From a virus: 64,000 nt of DNA. Location: the IMG/VR virus record IMGVR_UViG_3300024308_000016, positions 186,001-250,000 of that record; one strand, given 5' to 3'. A program made the position numbers and the translations under genes. Shown here in pieces: positions 7,794 to 17,521 of the stretch (positions are counted from its first letter, which is position 1; each line of letters begins with the position of its first letter). The notes below the pieces were generated by a model. The model ran no database searches, was not told where the DNA came from, and saw only the letters and a program-made list of their open reading frames with translations.

Positions 7794-9962
7794 ATGGCAA
7801 CACCTTTTTCGTTTGACCGGCCGAATGGAAGGCCGGAGTTCTTCACCTTGCGGTCGTGGAAGTTCACGCCCGACATCAAGGTGCCCCGTGATATCGAAGA
7901 GTTCATGGACGAAGTTGCGATGACCATCGCCAACGTCGTGGCCCAGGACTCGGACAAGAACGCACTGGCGACACTGCAGTTCAACATGTACACGGACAAG
8001 GACTTCGACAATCGGGACTTCTCCGACGCTGTGCGCTTTGCGATGGAGATGCTGGAGATCGAGCTGTCGGCTCGCACCAACAGCAGCCCTCGTCGCGCTG
8101 TGGAGGCCACTGCCAACTTGGCCGTATCCATGCTGCGTGCAGCGTTGATCGATGAGTTCCCGGAACTGGAGCGCGAAGTGAGCGAAGCGGTGCGACGCGA
8201 AGCCATTTACGCAGTGCGCCAGTATCAGCGGATGATCGCCACCATCGAGGACTTCCAAAAGGAAGATCGTCGTGACCTGCGTGACGATCGCCGCGAGCGC
8301 TCGTATCGCGATGATGATGATCGGGACTACCGCGATCGTCCTCGCCGTGTGGTGCGCGAGCGCGACGATGACCGCGATCGTTCGTCTACTGGCAGCAGCT
8401 GGCGCAATCGTGGTCGTGATGACGACCGCGATCGTCCGGCGTCCGGTCGTATCGGCTGGCGTGACTCCAGGGGTCGCACCCAGGGAGCTGTGCGTCAGTA
8501 CGACACCGAAGATCCCAAGCCGGGCTGGGGGTCTGAAGAATACGACTGCGGCAATCCCGAGCGTTTCCGCGCTCAGCAATCTGAGCGTCAAGGTGGCGCA
8601 CTGTACGACCGCCGCACTCGCCGTGGTGGTATCGGTGACTGCCAACGTCCGTCCCATCGCGATGAGCCCGCTGAACCCGCACAGCGTCCTTCGGTGCACT
8701 CAGCGCGCATCAGTGCATACATGGACGATGTGGCGCCTCCAGCTCCGCCGTCTCCACCGGCTCGTCAAGAGCCTGAACAAGACAGCCGCACTTCCCAAGA
8801 ACGTGCCAATGACGTTATGCGTCAAGGCGGCCAGGCCATGCGCCAGGCTCGGGACGCGGCTGTCCAAAACCAACGCGAGGAAGAACGCGCGCGCCTGTCT
8901 TCTGAAAGGAAGCTGCGTTCGTGGGAGCCTCCGGAAATCGAAACCGTCACAGGAGAGACTGAAATGCAATTCATGGAACACAACAGTATCTATGAGCCCA
9001 CCAATCAGCAGCCCGAACCCATGGCCGCGCAGTACAAGGAACTGCTGGACCTGGCGCAGGCGCTGCAGTTCGATGGGCTGATCGAAGAATCCCAGATCGA
9101 AAAGCTCATCGATGTCCAGACCCCTGGCAAGATGGCTCAGGACGTGGATCTGCATACCGCGGTGGATACCGTGCTGGCTGACTCCATCAAGATGGCGGTC
9201 TCCAAGATCGTGGACGGCAAAGACACGCGCCGCATCTACCGCGCCGGCATCATCGTCTCCAACCCCTTCGTGGGCCGCGAATCGCTCAACGGTGTCCAAG
9301 GCCGCATCCGTCGCTCCACTTCCATGACGGATCTGCACCGCCACATGAACGAGATCGCTGCCGGCATCAAGAACCTGGGCGCCCTCGATCCCGTGGCCTC
9401 CGATGTGCGTGCAGCGGTGGACTTCGTCGACCGCTACATCACGGCCGAGTACAACCGCTACATGACGACGGTCATGGGGCTGAGCGAGCCGGGTACCGTG
9501 GTGATGAAGAGCTGGCTGTCGGATTTCGGCGATCTGGTCGATGGCATCGCCAAGAACTTCCACCAACGCCAGGTCTCCAACATCGCCGCCTTCACGAACA
9601 ACCTGTTCAAGGCGTTCAACGAGATGATCAACACCGAGCTCAAGGCCGACACCAACGTGCACGAGCTGCTGGGTGTGGACAAGGACAACATCGGTATCAT
9701 CAGCCTGCCGCGTCCGTACTACTTCACGGTCATTCCGTTCACCGGCCGCGAGCTGGGCTATGGCACCTTCAAGCCGTGCTCCATCCCGCCCAACAAGGCT
9801 CCGTTCCTTCGCAGCCTGATCCTCAACCGCGACAAGGTCGAGGAGCTCACCGGCTGCACGCAGGCGGTGCAGGTGTTCGTCACGCGCGATCGCCAGGCGT
9901 TCGAGATGTACCGCGATCCCCTGAATGCGGACAACTACATCGTCTCGCCCATCGCTCTGTAA
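7794..9962 (+). CDS. Hypothetical protein with long Arg/Asp-rich disordered region, 722 aa
   Basis: The protein has three parts: an N-terminal domain (to ~155), a very charged disordered stretch (~160-400) built from RD, DDR and RDR repeats and later Pro/Gln-rich sequence, and a C-terminal globular domain (~420-722) ending in IVSPIAL. RD repeats of this kind often mediate nucleic-acid or protein condensation; that is inference. ATG 7794 is chosen because an upstream in-frame start (7749) overlaps a hairpin-like sequence after the previous gene. It is convergent with the portal gene and ends at a strong terminator. A structural or scaffold role is possible. Confidence 0.75.
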   Translation: MATPFSFDRPNGRPEFFTLRSWKFTPDIKVPRDIEEFMDEVAMTIANVVAQDSDKNALATLQFNMYTDKDFDNRDFSDAVRFAMEMLEIELSARTNSSPRRAVEATANLAVSMLRAALIDEFPELEREVSEAVRREAIYAVRQYQRMIATIEDFQKEDRRDLRDDRRERSYRDDDDRDYRDRPRRVVRERDDDRDRSSTGSSWRNRGRDDDRDRPASGRIGWRDSRGRTQGAVRQYDTEDPKPGWGSEEYDCGNPERFRAQQSERQGGALYDRRTRRGGIGDCQRPSHRDEPAEPAQRPSVHSARISAYMDDVAPPAPPSPPARQEPEQDSRTSQERANDVMRQGGQAMRQARDAAVQNQREEERARLSSERKLRSWEPPEIETVTGETEMQFMEHNSIYEPTNQQPEPMAAQYKELLDLAQALQFDGLIEESQIEKLIDVQTPGKMAQDVDLHTAVDTVLADSIKMAVSKIVDGKDTRRIYRAGIIVSNPFVGRESLNGVQGRIRRSTSMTDLHRHMNEIAAGIKNLGALDPVASDVRAAVDFVDRYITAEYNRYMTTVMGLSEPGTVVMKSWLSDFGDLVDGIAKNFHQRQVSNIAAFTNNLFKAFNEMINTELKADTNVHELLGVDKDNIGIISLPRPYYFTVIPFTGRELGYGTFKPCSIPPNKAPFLRSLILNRDKVEELTGCTQAVQVFVTRDRQAFEMYRDPLNADNYIVSPIAL

Positions 9963-9983
9963 TATGAGCACATAGCCCTCCCG

Positions 9984-10030
9984 CCACCAGAGCCTCACGG
10001 CTCTGGTGGTAGGGGTGCTCTTTTTTTTTT
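9984..10030 (+). terminator. Rho-independent terminator
   Basis: CCACCAGAGCC pairs perfectly with GGCTCTGGTGG around a TCAC loop and is followed at 10021-10030 by ten consecutive T. It ends the plus-strand unit just before the convergent portal gene. Confidence 0.92.
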
Positions 10031-10039
10031 GTCTGAAGA

Positions 10040-12931
10040 TCAGGTTTCGGGGTTGAGATTGGTGTCGGTGTTCTCGTCACCGCCTCCTTCTCCGCCTCCG
10101 AAGTCCATGTTCAGGTCCATGCCGCCAAAGCCCATGTCCCCGCCACCGAACTCATCACCGCTACCGCCACCACCGGAGCCTCCGCCTCCGAAGCCTCCCG
10201 TGTCTCCCTCGTCCCCGAGGTTCAGCGTCTTGGCATCTTCGGCAACTGCGTTGTCCAGCGGGATCATCTCCTTGGCGAAGTTGATCAGGTTCACGGCCAA
10301 GCCCTGGATGTGGTTCTTGGTCACGCTGAGCAGGTTGAACACCGGCTTACCGTCTTCCGACAGCGAGGAGATGTCCGCCAGCTCTGGCAGGATGTTGTTG
10401 CGGGCCATGTAGTCGCGCATGTACGCGGCTTTGATGGCTGGCCGCATCGTGGAGATCTTACCGATGAGCTCCTTGCCGTAGTCCACGCTCAGGATGTCCT
10501 CGGAGACGATGTAGTTCAGCGCCCTGTCCAGGAACTGTTCGTACAAGTCAAACTGAGTGGCCTGGTTCTCGATTGTCGTGGTGTCCGGAGACGGCAGCGA
10601 CACGTACAGGGAATTGATGGCTCGGTTAACGAGCTCCATCGCATAGTTCTTGGGGTTGAACTTGAAGATCTCCTTTTCCTCGTCGGGGATATTAGCAGCG
10701 ATTGCTCCCCACTTGCTCTTGATGATGTCGGCGATCTCTTGCACCAGCAGACCGTCACTGGTCGCAAGGCGTCGGATATCGTCGCTCATCAAGCCCGACA
10801 GAGTCTTTTGGTACTCAAGAATAGTCTGCGTAAAGATGATGTTGCGGTTGGCCACGGCCACGGCGAACTCAGGGTCGTACGTGGTGTCCATGAGCTCGGG
10901 CGGGATACCAAAGCCCATGTACAACTGCTGACCGAGCTTGTCGTAGAACTCACTATCAGGCAGCTTGTTCTCGTGCTGGATCTTGTTGAATTCAAAACCC
11001 GTGTCCGGGATCCGGGGATGTTCCGCAAAGCGAAACACGAAACCAGCTCGGTGGATCCAGTCCATGATGTCGTTGACCGCAAGGGTGGTCAGCGGATACT
11101 GGGGCTGGCGGGTCTGACTCATGATGTGCAGCGCTTCTTCGGCAGTCTTTTCCCAATCGGGATCCGTCTCGTCGAATCGCATCGTCACCTCTGTCAGCGG
11201 GATGGAGTTGCGCATCTCGCTGGTAGTGCGCGTCAGCAGCAGGCCAGCGCGCATGCCGATCAGCATCTTGTTGCGGTCCAGCAGCGAACGCCCCACGCCG
11301 TTGTCATGGAAGTCGAACGCAAAGTAGCTGATCATCTCAGCGGGCACAAACACGATACGTGTGCGCATGGAGCACAGCGTGCGCGCCATCATCAGAGAGT
11401 ACAGATCGTTCACATCCCCGATAGAGGCACCGCCCGGATATGCACCATTCATCATCCGGCCGATCACGTTCTCATCGATGATCTGCTCGAAGATCTTGGT
11501 GAGCTCCTGCATCTTGGTGACCTTGCCATTGGAGCCCAGGTTGCGAGCTGCCTTGGACAAGATCATCGAGCCCATGTTCTGTCCGCCAACAGCATTGGTG
11601 TTGTTGGTAGCATTGAACAGAGCTGACGCCCGAGCGATGGTTTGCTCGGAGTTGGCCAGTGTGATGGGATGACCCGTCTCATCATTCAAGATGATGTAAC
11701 CCAGGTGACGGCTTGGATCACCCGGGGCGTGGATCGGAATCACTGACTCAGACGGCAAGCTCTGCACCAAGGGGCGCCCCACCGAACGACGCGGAAGCGC
11801 CGACACACCAGGGATACGCAAGTGCGTGACGATGTTGGTGGGTGCCGCCTTGTACAAAGTAGCGCGAAACTGGTCTTCGTCGAGCTTGGAGACGTGGGCC
11901 TTTTGGTTGACCACACCGTACAGCTGCTTGCTGGAGCCCGGCACATGAGGACTTGCGCCTCCCACGGTGGGGGCGCCGATGGAGTCGTCGATGAAGTTGC
12001 CTTCTGTAGTGACCTTCAGATCTTCCTGGGTGGGTGTGGGTAGACCAAAATCGAAGCCATCCCAGTCCGAGGACGGTCGCTTCATCAGCTCATGGCGCTT
12101 GGTCGCCATGATCGCTTCCATGTACGCGGGCAGCTTCAGTGCGTCGATGTTGTCGGTGATGGTGATGAGGTCGAGCTTCTCGATCCCTTCTTCTTCCTTG
12201 CCATCAGGTCCTGTCTTGATGACCTCGAACATGATCGGCTCTTCATCGAGCATATCAGCTTCGGTGCGGTTGCCCATGGCACGCTTGAAGCTTTCCATGG
12301 TGAGCTTGCCGCCCTTGTTCTTAAACAGGGGACCGAAGTAGCCGCCCGACTTCAGGGACGTGCCACTTTCAGCAAACGAGCTCTTCAGATGCTCGATGCT
12401 CAGGGTGTGGCCGCTGTTGATGATGCGGTCGACTGCAGCTTCGGGCAGCACCAAGCGAGGGTGCGAGCCTTTGATGAACAAAGCGTCCTTGATGATGGGA
12501 TACAGACTGTTGGCGTAGTCGTAGTTCAGCTCCATCTCTTCTTTGATCTTGTCGGAGATAAGCTGTCGGATATCGGGAGGCAACCACTCCATTTTCAGGC
12601 TGTAGGTCAATTCCCGCTTGGTCATATCTTTTGGCGATAGGATCGAGGAGATCAAAACGCGGCACGCCCACTCGATCTCGGGCATCAGCTCTATGGCGTT
12701 TTGATTGTCGATCTGTCGGATCTGCTGCTCCTGGGAGATCTTCGTCATATCCGACTGGCTATGAGCGTTCACCAGTGCGGAGCCACGATTCTTTGTATCG
12801 TGGTGAGGCATGTTCCCAGCGCGCAGCTTACTTGCGAATGCAATCCGATTCACACTGGAGCCGACCGCCGACTGAGCAAGTGCTCGGCGGCGGCTATCGG
12901 ACAGTGATGTGTTGGGAAGGTTTTGATTCAT
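10040..12931 (-). CDS. Probable portal protein, 963 aa
   Basis: Likely forms the dodecameric DNA entry vertex of the capsid. The call rests on overall pattern: a long alpha/beta protein with an early segment EIEWACRVLISSILSPKD, typical of T4-like portal N-termini, a middle region with helices that read like the portal stem (MGFGIPPELMDTTYDPEFAV), and a C-terminal crown region with a disordered Gly-rich tail (GGFGGGGSGGGGSGDEFGG). It is longer than T4 gp20 (524 aa), as is common in very large phages. The start at 12931 lies only 26 bases from the divergent gene at 12958. An alternative is another large head or neck protein. Confidence 0.6.
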   Translation of the reverse strand: MNQNLPNTSLSDSRRRALAQSAVGSSVNRIAFASKLRAGNMPHHDTKNRGSALVNAHSQSDMTKISQEQQIRQIDNQNAIELMPEIEWACRVLISSILSPKDMTKRELTYSLKMEWLPPDIRQLISDKIKEEMELNYDYANSLYPIIKDALFIKGSHPRLVLPEAAVDRIINSGHTLSIEHLKSSFAESGTSLKSGGYFGPLFKNKGGKLTMESFKRAMGNRTEADMLDEEPIMFEVIKTGPDGKEEEGIEKLDLITITDNIDALKLPAYMEAIMATKRHELMKRPSSDWDGFDFGLPTPTQEDLKVTTEGNFIDDSIGAPTVGGASPHVPGSSKQLYGVVNQKAHVSKLDEDQFRATLYKAAPTNIVTHLRIPGVSALPRRSVGRPLVQSLPSESVIPIHAPGDPSRHLGYIILNDETGHPITLANSEQTIARASALFNATNNTNAVGGQNMGSMILSKAARNLGSNGKVTKMQELTKIFEQIIDENVIGRMMNGAYPGGASIGDVNDLYSLMMARTLCSMRTRIVFVPAEMISYFAFDFHDNGVGRSLLDRNKMLIGMRAGLLLTRTTSEMRNSIPLTEVTMRFDETDPDWEKTAEEALHIMSQTRQPQYPLTTLAVNDIMDWIHRAGFVFRFAEHPRIPDTGFEFNKIQHENKLPDSEFYDKLGQQLYMGFGIPPELMDTTYDPEFAVAVANRNIIFTQTILEYQKTLSGLMSDDIRRLATSDGLLVQEIADIIKSKWGAIAANIPDEEKEIFKFNPKNYAMELVNRAINSLYVSLPSPDTTTIENQATQFDLYEQFLDRALNYIVSEDILSVDYGKELIGKISTMRPAIKAAYMRDYMARNNILPELADISSLSEDGKPVFNLLSVTKNHIQGLAVNLINFAKEMIPLDNAVAEDAKTLNLGDEGDTGGFGGGGSGGGGSGDEFGGGDMGFGGMDLNMDFGGGEGGGDENTDTNLNPET

Positions 12932-12957
12932 TTTGATTCTCGGAAAGGGGATAAACC

Positions 12958-15144
12958 GTGGCTACTCGTAATACGAATAGCGCCATAGAGGCCTATTTGA
13001 GTGACACAGTCTCTTTGGTGCGATCTCTCGTTGTGAAGTCCGAGATCACAGCCAAAAAGATCAATCAAGCTCTCGTCAAGCAATATGGCGAAGCCGCCGT
13101 GCTCCAGGACTTTCCTGAGACCTGGAAGTACTATATGAACCTGGCCGGTGAGTACCATAAAACCGACCAGATGATGAAAGTCATATCATTGGACACCCAC
13201 GAGTGGATCGATTTCACCGTGGAAAACATGAAGTTGCATATCGCAACTGCCAAGGCTTATCAGCACGGAACACGCTACTACTACAGCCTGGCTCGGAAAT
13301 ACCCGAGCCAGGTGCCATTGATTTTGGCCATCACTAACCCCGTCAACAAGCAGCGCGCCATCGAGGCGCCGGATGTAACCATCTTGGCTTGGCGGCGTGA
13401 CTTGGTGGAGACTCAAGAAGACAACCTCATCTTGGAAATCCAGACCTATATCCGCAACTATCTGTCGCGTAATACGGTCATTGGGTTTAACAACATCTAC
13501 GACTACTACCCGGTTCTTACACTGGCTAACTTGTGGATGAGCCTACCCAGCAAGATCATGAACATCCGGCTGAGGAACTGCAAGACGGAGAAGACCCACT
13601 CCTTCCATATGACGCAGTACCTGGCCAGTCACGGGCGCCTGGATCGTTTCATCCCGTACTTGACGCTCGAACAGGTCATGTACCTGTACCACAACATCGA
13701 CCGCCTCAACAAGCACGCCGGGAAAACCGAGATCTTCAAGGAGCTGATCCACTGGATCCTTGTGCTGCGCCGGGTCCCTCTCAGCGAGTACACGATCCGC
13801 CAGTTGCAAGAGTTTGGCTCTGACATGCTGCCCACTTTGCGAGCCAAGCGAACACCACTGTCGACGCTGGACAATACGGCAGAAGCCGCATATGTGGACA
13901 TGGACATCTTCTTTAAGAAGGAAGCAGGCACCCAAAAGGGAAACCCCCGCTACTTCGAAGTGGCCCTTCCCCGTATCGAGCACTCTTTGAAAACGTTCAA
14001 CGGATCCACCATCCTTACCAAGGACCTGGAGTCAGCCATGGTGGACTACACCAACGCTGTGCCTGACCCTCTTCCAGATGTGATGATGCGCCAGTGGGCG
14101 TACATGGCCACCAACAACCTGTACAACGTGGTCGTGTCCTTCTCGCATCCAGGAAGTGGAGAGAGCTTTAGCCTCATGGCCAAGGACGCTCTGATCTACT
14201 ACAGCTACGTGTACCTGAATGCTCATGGCGTGACAGTGACGAAGATCCCGAACTTCTTCAACCTGAAGTTCCGTCTGAACCCGCTACCCAATAAGGACGA
14301 GCTATACCGCCTGGTGCCGGATAAGTTCCCGGAGCTGTATGACTGGATCGACAAGATCCTCATCCAGCAGCCTCGCCTGTATCCTTGCACATCTATCCAG
14401 ATGTTCAATGATCTCACCACCCAGATCTACAATCGAGCTCTGAGCTACTGGTTGGAAATGGGTGCGATGAATGACCCATTGAAGCGTGGTGTCGCTGGTT
14501 GCATCGTCAGCAAGCTCTATGGCGCGGAGATCATCGAGCTGGCGGAACCCGGGCAGACCATTCAGTCGTGGCTCACTGAAAACAATATGCCGGTGTATGA
14601 CTATACCCGCGAGGAAGCCAATACCATCCTCAAGCAAATCTACGAGAACGCCACAGGTATGGCGCTCGACGACACCAAGAGCTTGAAGGCGATCCAAAAG
14701 GCACTGCTGGAGCTGTTCGGTCAGCAGTCGTCCTACGCCATTCAGTTCATGCGTGAGATCAACGATTCCGACATCATCCCGCTGACGGGCGCTGCTATCC
14801 GGATCGGCGTCGACGGCGAGGAAACTCATGATGAAGTCCACATCCTGGCGCCTGTACGGATACTGGATGTCCAGCAAGAGAGTCATGACAATGTTTATGT
14901 ACCGATCGCTGATATCAAGGTCGAAGCTGACCTCGATCAAATGGCCCATGAGGTCCATCTGGAGGCGGAGGTGCATATCAATCTGGAAGGCCAGCAAGAG
15001 TACTACGTATCCTTGCCTGTGCCTGCTGTCCGCATCGAAGAGCCCGGTATGAGCCCAGACGCTCAGACCGATCGATTCTACCCGATGGACTTCTACAACA
15101 AACTGTCGCCCGCGCAGATCGCTGGTATCGCCAACAACTTGTAA
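12958..15144 (+). CDS. Hypothetical protein, 728 aa
   Basis: I do not recognise this protein. GTG 12958 is the start because AAAGGGG sits 6-10 bases upstream, inside the 26-base gap to the divergent portal gene. The sequence is rich in Tyr, Asn and Leu, mostly helical in appearance, and ends in a beta-rich, acidic part (~620-700: DEVHILAPVRILDVQQESHD and similar repeats of Val/His/Glu strands). The next gene starts 15 bases downstream. Proximity to the portal suggests a virion part such as a neck or head completion protein, but nothing shows it directly. Confidence 0.7.
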   Translation: MATRNTNSAIEAYLSDTVSLVRSLVVKSEITAKKINQALVKQYGEAAVLQDFPETWKYYMNLAGEYHKTDQMMKVISLDTHEWIDFTVENMKLHIATAKAYQHGTRYYYSLARKYPSQVPLILAITNPVNKQRAIEAPDVTILAWRRDLVETQEDNLILEIQTYIRNYLSRNTVIGFNNIYDYYPVLTLANLWMSLPSKIMNIRLRNCKTEKTHSFHMTQYLASHGRLDRFIPYLTLEQVMYLYHNIDRLNKHAGKTEIFKELIHWILVLRRVPLSEYTIRQLQEFGSDMLPTLRAKRTPLSTLDNTAEAAYVDMDIFFKKEAGTQKGNPRYFEVALPRIEHSLKTFNGSTILTKDLESAMVDYTNAVPDPLPDVMMRQWAYMATNNLYNVVVSFSHPGSGESFSLMAKDALIYYSYVYLNAHGVTVTKIPNFFNLKFRLNPLPNKDELYRLVPDKFPELYDWIDKILIQQPRLYPCTSIQMFNDLTTQIYNRALSYWLEMGAMNDPLKRGVAGCIVSKLYGAEIIELAEPGQTIQSWLTENNMPVYDYTREEANTILKQIYENATGMALDDTKSLKAIQKALLELFGQQSSYAIQFMREINDSDIIPLTGAAIRIGVDGEETHDEVHILAPVRILDVQQESHDNVYVPIADIKVEADLDQMAHEVHLEAEVHINLEGQQEYYVSLPVPAVRIEEPGMSPDAQTDRFYPMDFYNKLSPAQIAGIANNL

Positions 15145-15159
15145 CCCCGAGGTATCCCC

Positions 15160-16029
15160 ATGGAAAAGACCGTACGCACCGCCATCGGTGCGCTGATCCA
15201 AACTGCGCAAAAGCATAACCTGCCCTACGAGTATCCCCCGAACTCGGTGATGAACCAGATCCTGGACATCTTCCCTGATCGGCTGCCTCCCAGCAATCGC
15301 ATTCCCTACTCCCAGTACTTCGCCATCGGTGACGGTGCTCTGACAGCGACATTCGCCGCTGACAACACCCTGGAGCTGTGGCCCATTCCTCACTCGCCTC
15401 GCCACACAGGCTTGTACAGCCAGCGTCCTTTTGTGCTGCGCCCCTACAACCAGGACCTCAACACCCAAGAGCGTGCACGCTTTCGTGGCCGCAAAGTGCT
15501 GGATCTGGGCGGCAACAAGATGGTGGCATACTACCTGCGCCGCATGGACTTTGCGCAAACCCAGGCTCGCCTGGAGTACCGCGTGATCTCCAACGGTACT
15601 GTGACATCGCAGCCCTGGGCGCCTACCGCTGACGATCAAAAGCCCAAGCGGCCTACCATCAATCCGGGCGAAGTCTATGTGACGGGTGATGACTACATCG
15701 CAGCGACTGCCAAGAGCAAGCTGATCTTCACCGCCTGGGACATCAAGGAGCTGATCAACGTCTCCAACATCTTGCTGGGCACCAACAAGATCATGACCAT
15801 CTCGGAGCTGGCGATCTGTTCGGGCCTGGATGAAGCCGTCACTGGTGATGTCAACGGCTCCATGATCCAGTACCAAGAAGCCATGGGTGTGCAGATCACT
15901 GACTTCATCAGCACTCTGCTGCCGCCGGTGTACAACGAAGCGGGTGCCTCCATCAACCTGGATACGGGCTCCACTGAGCCGCTGCTGGTTCTCAAGCCCC
16001 AGACCCAGTTCACTCCCGGTACTCCGTAA
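15160..16029 (+). CDS. Hypothetical protein, 289 aa
   Basis: Unknown. ATG 15160 follows CGAGG at good spacing, 15 bases after the preceding gene, so it is probably in the same operon. The protein looks globular, with an N-terminal helical part and a beta-rich middle (residues ~60-180), and a C-terminus rich in Pro/Thr (QTQFTPGTP). A structural role next to the portal region is possible but unproven. Confidence 0.7.
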   Translation: MEKTVRTAIGALIQTAQKHNLPYEYPPNSVMNQILDIFPDRLPPSNRIPYSQYFAIGDGALTATFAADNTLELWPIPHSPRHTGLYSQRPFVLRPYNQDLNTQERARFRGRKVLDLGGNKMVAYYLRRMDFAQTQARLEYRVISNGTVTSQPWAPTADDQKPKRPTINPGEVYVTGDDYIAATAKSKLIFTAWDIKELINVSNILLGTNKIMTISELAICSGLDEAVTGDVNGSMIQYQEAMGVQITDFISTLLPPVYNEAGASINLDTGSTEPLLVLKPQTQFTPGTP

Positions 16030-16039
16030 CAGGCGATGA

Positions 16040-16061
16040 GCCAGGGCCTACGGGCTCTGGC
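16040..16061 (+). terminator. Small hairpin with UACG loop
   Basis: GCCAGGGCC pairs with GGCTCTGGC (one G-U pair) around TACG, an especially stable UNCG-type loop. No T tract follows, so it may only trim or stabilise the mRNA end before the ruvC-like gene. Confidence 0.5.
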
Positions 16062-16075
16062 CTTCATAGAACCGT

Positions 16076-16666
16076 ATGGCATTCTTTGACGCAGACCTAT
16101 ACCGCACATGCCGACTCATGTGTGTGGACCCGGGATTGGGTAATGTGGGGGTCTCCATCTTTGAGGTGCAGACCCGCACGGGACTGATCGAGAGTATCGA
16201 TATCGAATCGTTTTGCACCGACAAGCTGTATCCGCGCTATGGCCTGGATATGGACTATACGGCAGAGCGGCACATTCGCTTGCGCAAGATCCGAGATCGC
16301 TTCTACGACATTGCCATGGAGTACAGGCCTTCGTACTTCATCCATGAGTCGCCCTTCTACAATCCCCGCAGGCCCAACGCTTACGCAGCGTTGGTGGAGG
16401 CTCTGTCCCAGATGCGGGAAGGCGTGCTGGAGGCCAACCGCTACACCTACATCGAACCCATCTCCCCGCAGGCGGTCAAGAAGGGCGTAGGCGCCGGCGG
16501 CTCCAAGGGCAAAGAAATCATGATGGAGCGGGTATTCCAGATCTCGGAAATGATGGACGTGCTCAACTACGATCGAGACGAGTTGACCGAACACTGCATC
16601 GATTCCATGGCCGTTGGCTGGACTGGTATCCGTACTGTCATACGGCACCAGGAGGGCTGGCTTTAA
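16076..16666 (+). CDS. ruvC: RuvC-like Holliday junction resolvase
   Basis: Predicted metal-dependent endonuclease that cuts four-way DNA junctions made during phage recombination and before packaging. The 196-residue protein shows the RuvC pattern: first acidic residue in CVDPGLGNVGVSI (Asp18), second in FIHESPFY (Glu91), basic loop QAVKKGVGAGGSKGK (132-146), and the last acidic cluster EHCIDSMAVGW (Glu172, Asp176). E. coli RuvC is 173 aa. ATG 16076 has no clear ribosome binding site. It fits with the SbcC/gp46-like, UvsX-like and RNase H proteins in this window. The spanin genes follow 24 bases later. Confidence 0.85.
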   Translation: MAFFDADLYRTCRLMCVDPGLGNVGVSIFEVQTRTGLIESIDIESFCTDKLYPRYGLDMDYTAERHIRLRKIRDRFYDIAMEYRPSYFIHESPFYNPRRPNAYAALVEALSQMREGVLEANRYTYIEPISPQAVKKGVGAGGSKGKEIMMERVFQISEMMDVLNYDRDELTEHCIDSMAVGWTGIRTVIRHQEGWL

Positions 16667-16690
16667 GTAATCAACCAAGGACAGGCCTAT

Positions 16691-17188
16691 GTGCCTCTAA
16701 TATGTATGCCTGACTATATACAACAGCATGACGACCATCTGCGGCGCTATGCGGGCAAGCTTGATCTCGGCCTACTCAACAAAGTTCTGGTCGCTATCTT
16801 GATACTCCTCATGGCCTGGTGGTTGCTCACCCCGGTACGCAGCATGATCGGTACTTGGGTTGGCTACAAAAGCCGAGACACCCTGGTGGCGGAGGTAGCC
16901 CAAAAGGACAGCACCATCGAGCAGCTGATGGTGATCAATCGCAACAACGACGCGCAGCACGAGATCCGTAAGGATGTCGACAAGATCGCTGAGACCGTTC
17001 TCACTGAGGAGAAGGCTGAGTACAAGCAGCAGGTCGTCCAGACTCGGGAGCGAGTCAAACAGATGCGCGATAAGATCGAGACCATCAAGACTCAACCTCC
17101 GGATCCCGCAGTGAATGTGAACGACCGTATCTCTGAGGAGATCATCGACAGTCTGTGGGATAACTTCAACGCCCTGAACAAGGAATAG
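16691..17188 (+). CDS. Probable inner-membrane spanin (Rz-like)
   Basis: Rz-type spanins sit in the inner membrane and reach across the periplasm to fuse it with the outer membrane at lysis. Visible: an N-terminal membrane helix (~29-49, KVLVAILILLMAWWLLTPV) followed by a long charged coiled coil (~70-140) and no other domain, the classic i-spanin plan at 165 aa. The gene for a small lipoprotein follows with no gap, as in Rz/Rz1 pairs. GTG 16691 is chosen because AAGGA is 9 bases upstream; an ATG 15 bases later is possible. The overlapping ATG at 16689 leads to a stop after three codons. Confidence 0.7.
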   Translation: MPLICMPDYIQQHDDHLRRYAGKLDLGLLNKVLVAILILLMAWWLLTPVRSMIGTWVGYKSRDTLVAEVAQKDSTIEQLMVINRNNDAQHEIRKDVDKIAETVLTEEKAEYKQQVVQTRERVKQMRDKIETIKTQPPDPAVNVNDRISEEIIDSLWDNFNALNKE

Positions 17189-17521
17189 ATGATGCGTATC
17201 TTCACCAAGCCCCTGATTCTGACCGCGGTGGTGATGCTGTTTGCCATTTTGGCCGGCTGCTCTACAGCTCCCACTCAGGTCCCCGTATACCGGGACCGAC
17301 TCGTGCCGGTCACTGTCCCTGAGACTTATTACGTGACCGAGGACGCTCCAGCGCCGCCCCAAAAGGCGGAGTATATGGCGCTTACCGACAAGCAGCGTGA
17401 AGCCCGTCTTGCCGCTTACGCCATGGAGCTCCAACTTTATGCTCACGGCCTGAGAAAGCGCATCGATGCTATCTTCAAAGCCAGCCGTGAGATCAAGCAA
17501 CGCATCGAGGAGAGTAACTGA
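17189..17521 (+). CDS. Probable outer-membrane spanin lipoprotein (Rz1-like)
   Basis: A 110-residue lipoprotein: signal peptide of ~23 residues ending in the lipobox LAGC with the lipidated Cys24, then a short Pro/Val-rich stretch (TAPTQVPVYRDRLVPVTVP) and a helical C-terminus. Together with the preceding coiled-coil membrane protein it would form the spanin complex that disrupts the outer membrane. It starts directly after the upstream stop and overlaps the next gene by one base (TGATG), so the three are translated as a unit. Confidence 0.7.
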   Translation: MMRIFTKPLILTAVVMLFAILAGCSTAPTQVPVYRDRLVPVTVPETYYVTEDAPAPPQKAEYMALTDKQREARLAAYAMELQLYAHGLRKRIDAIFKASREIKQRIEESN

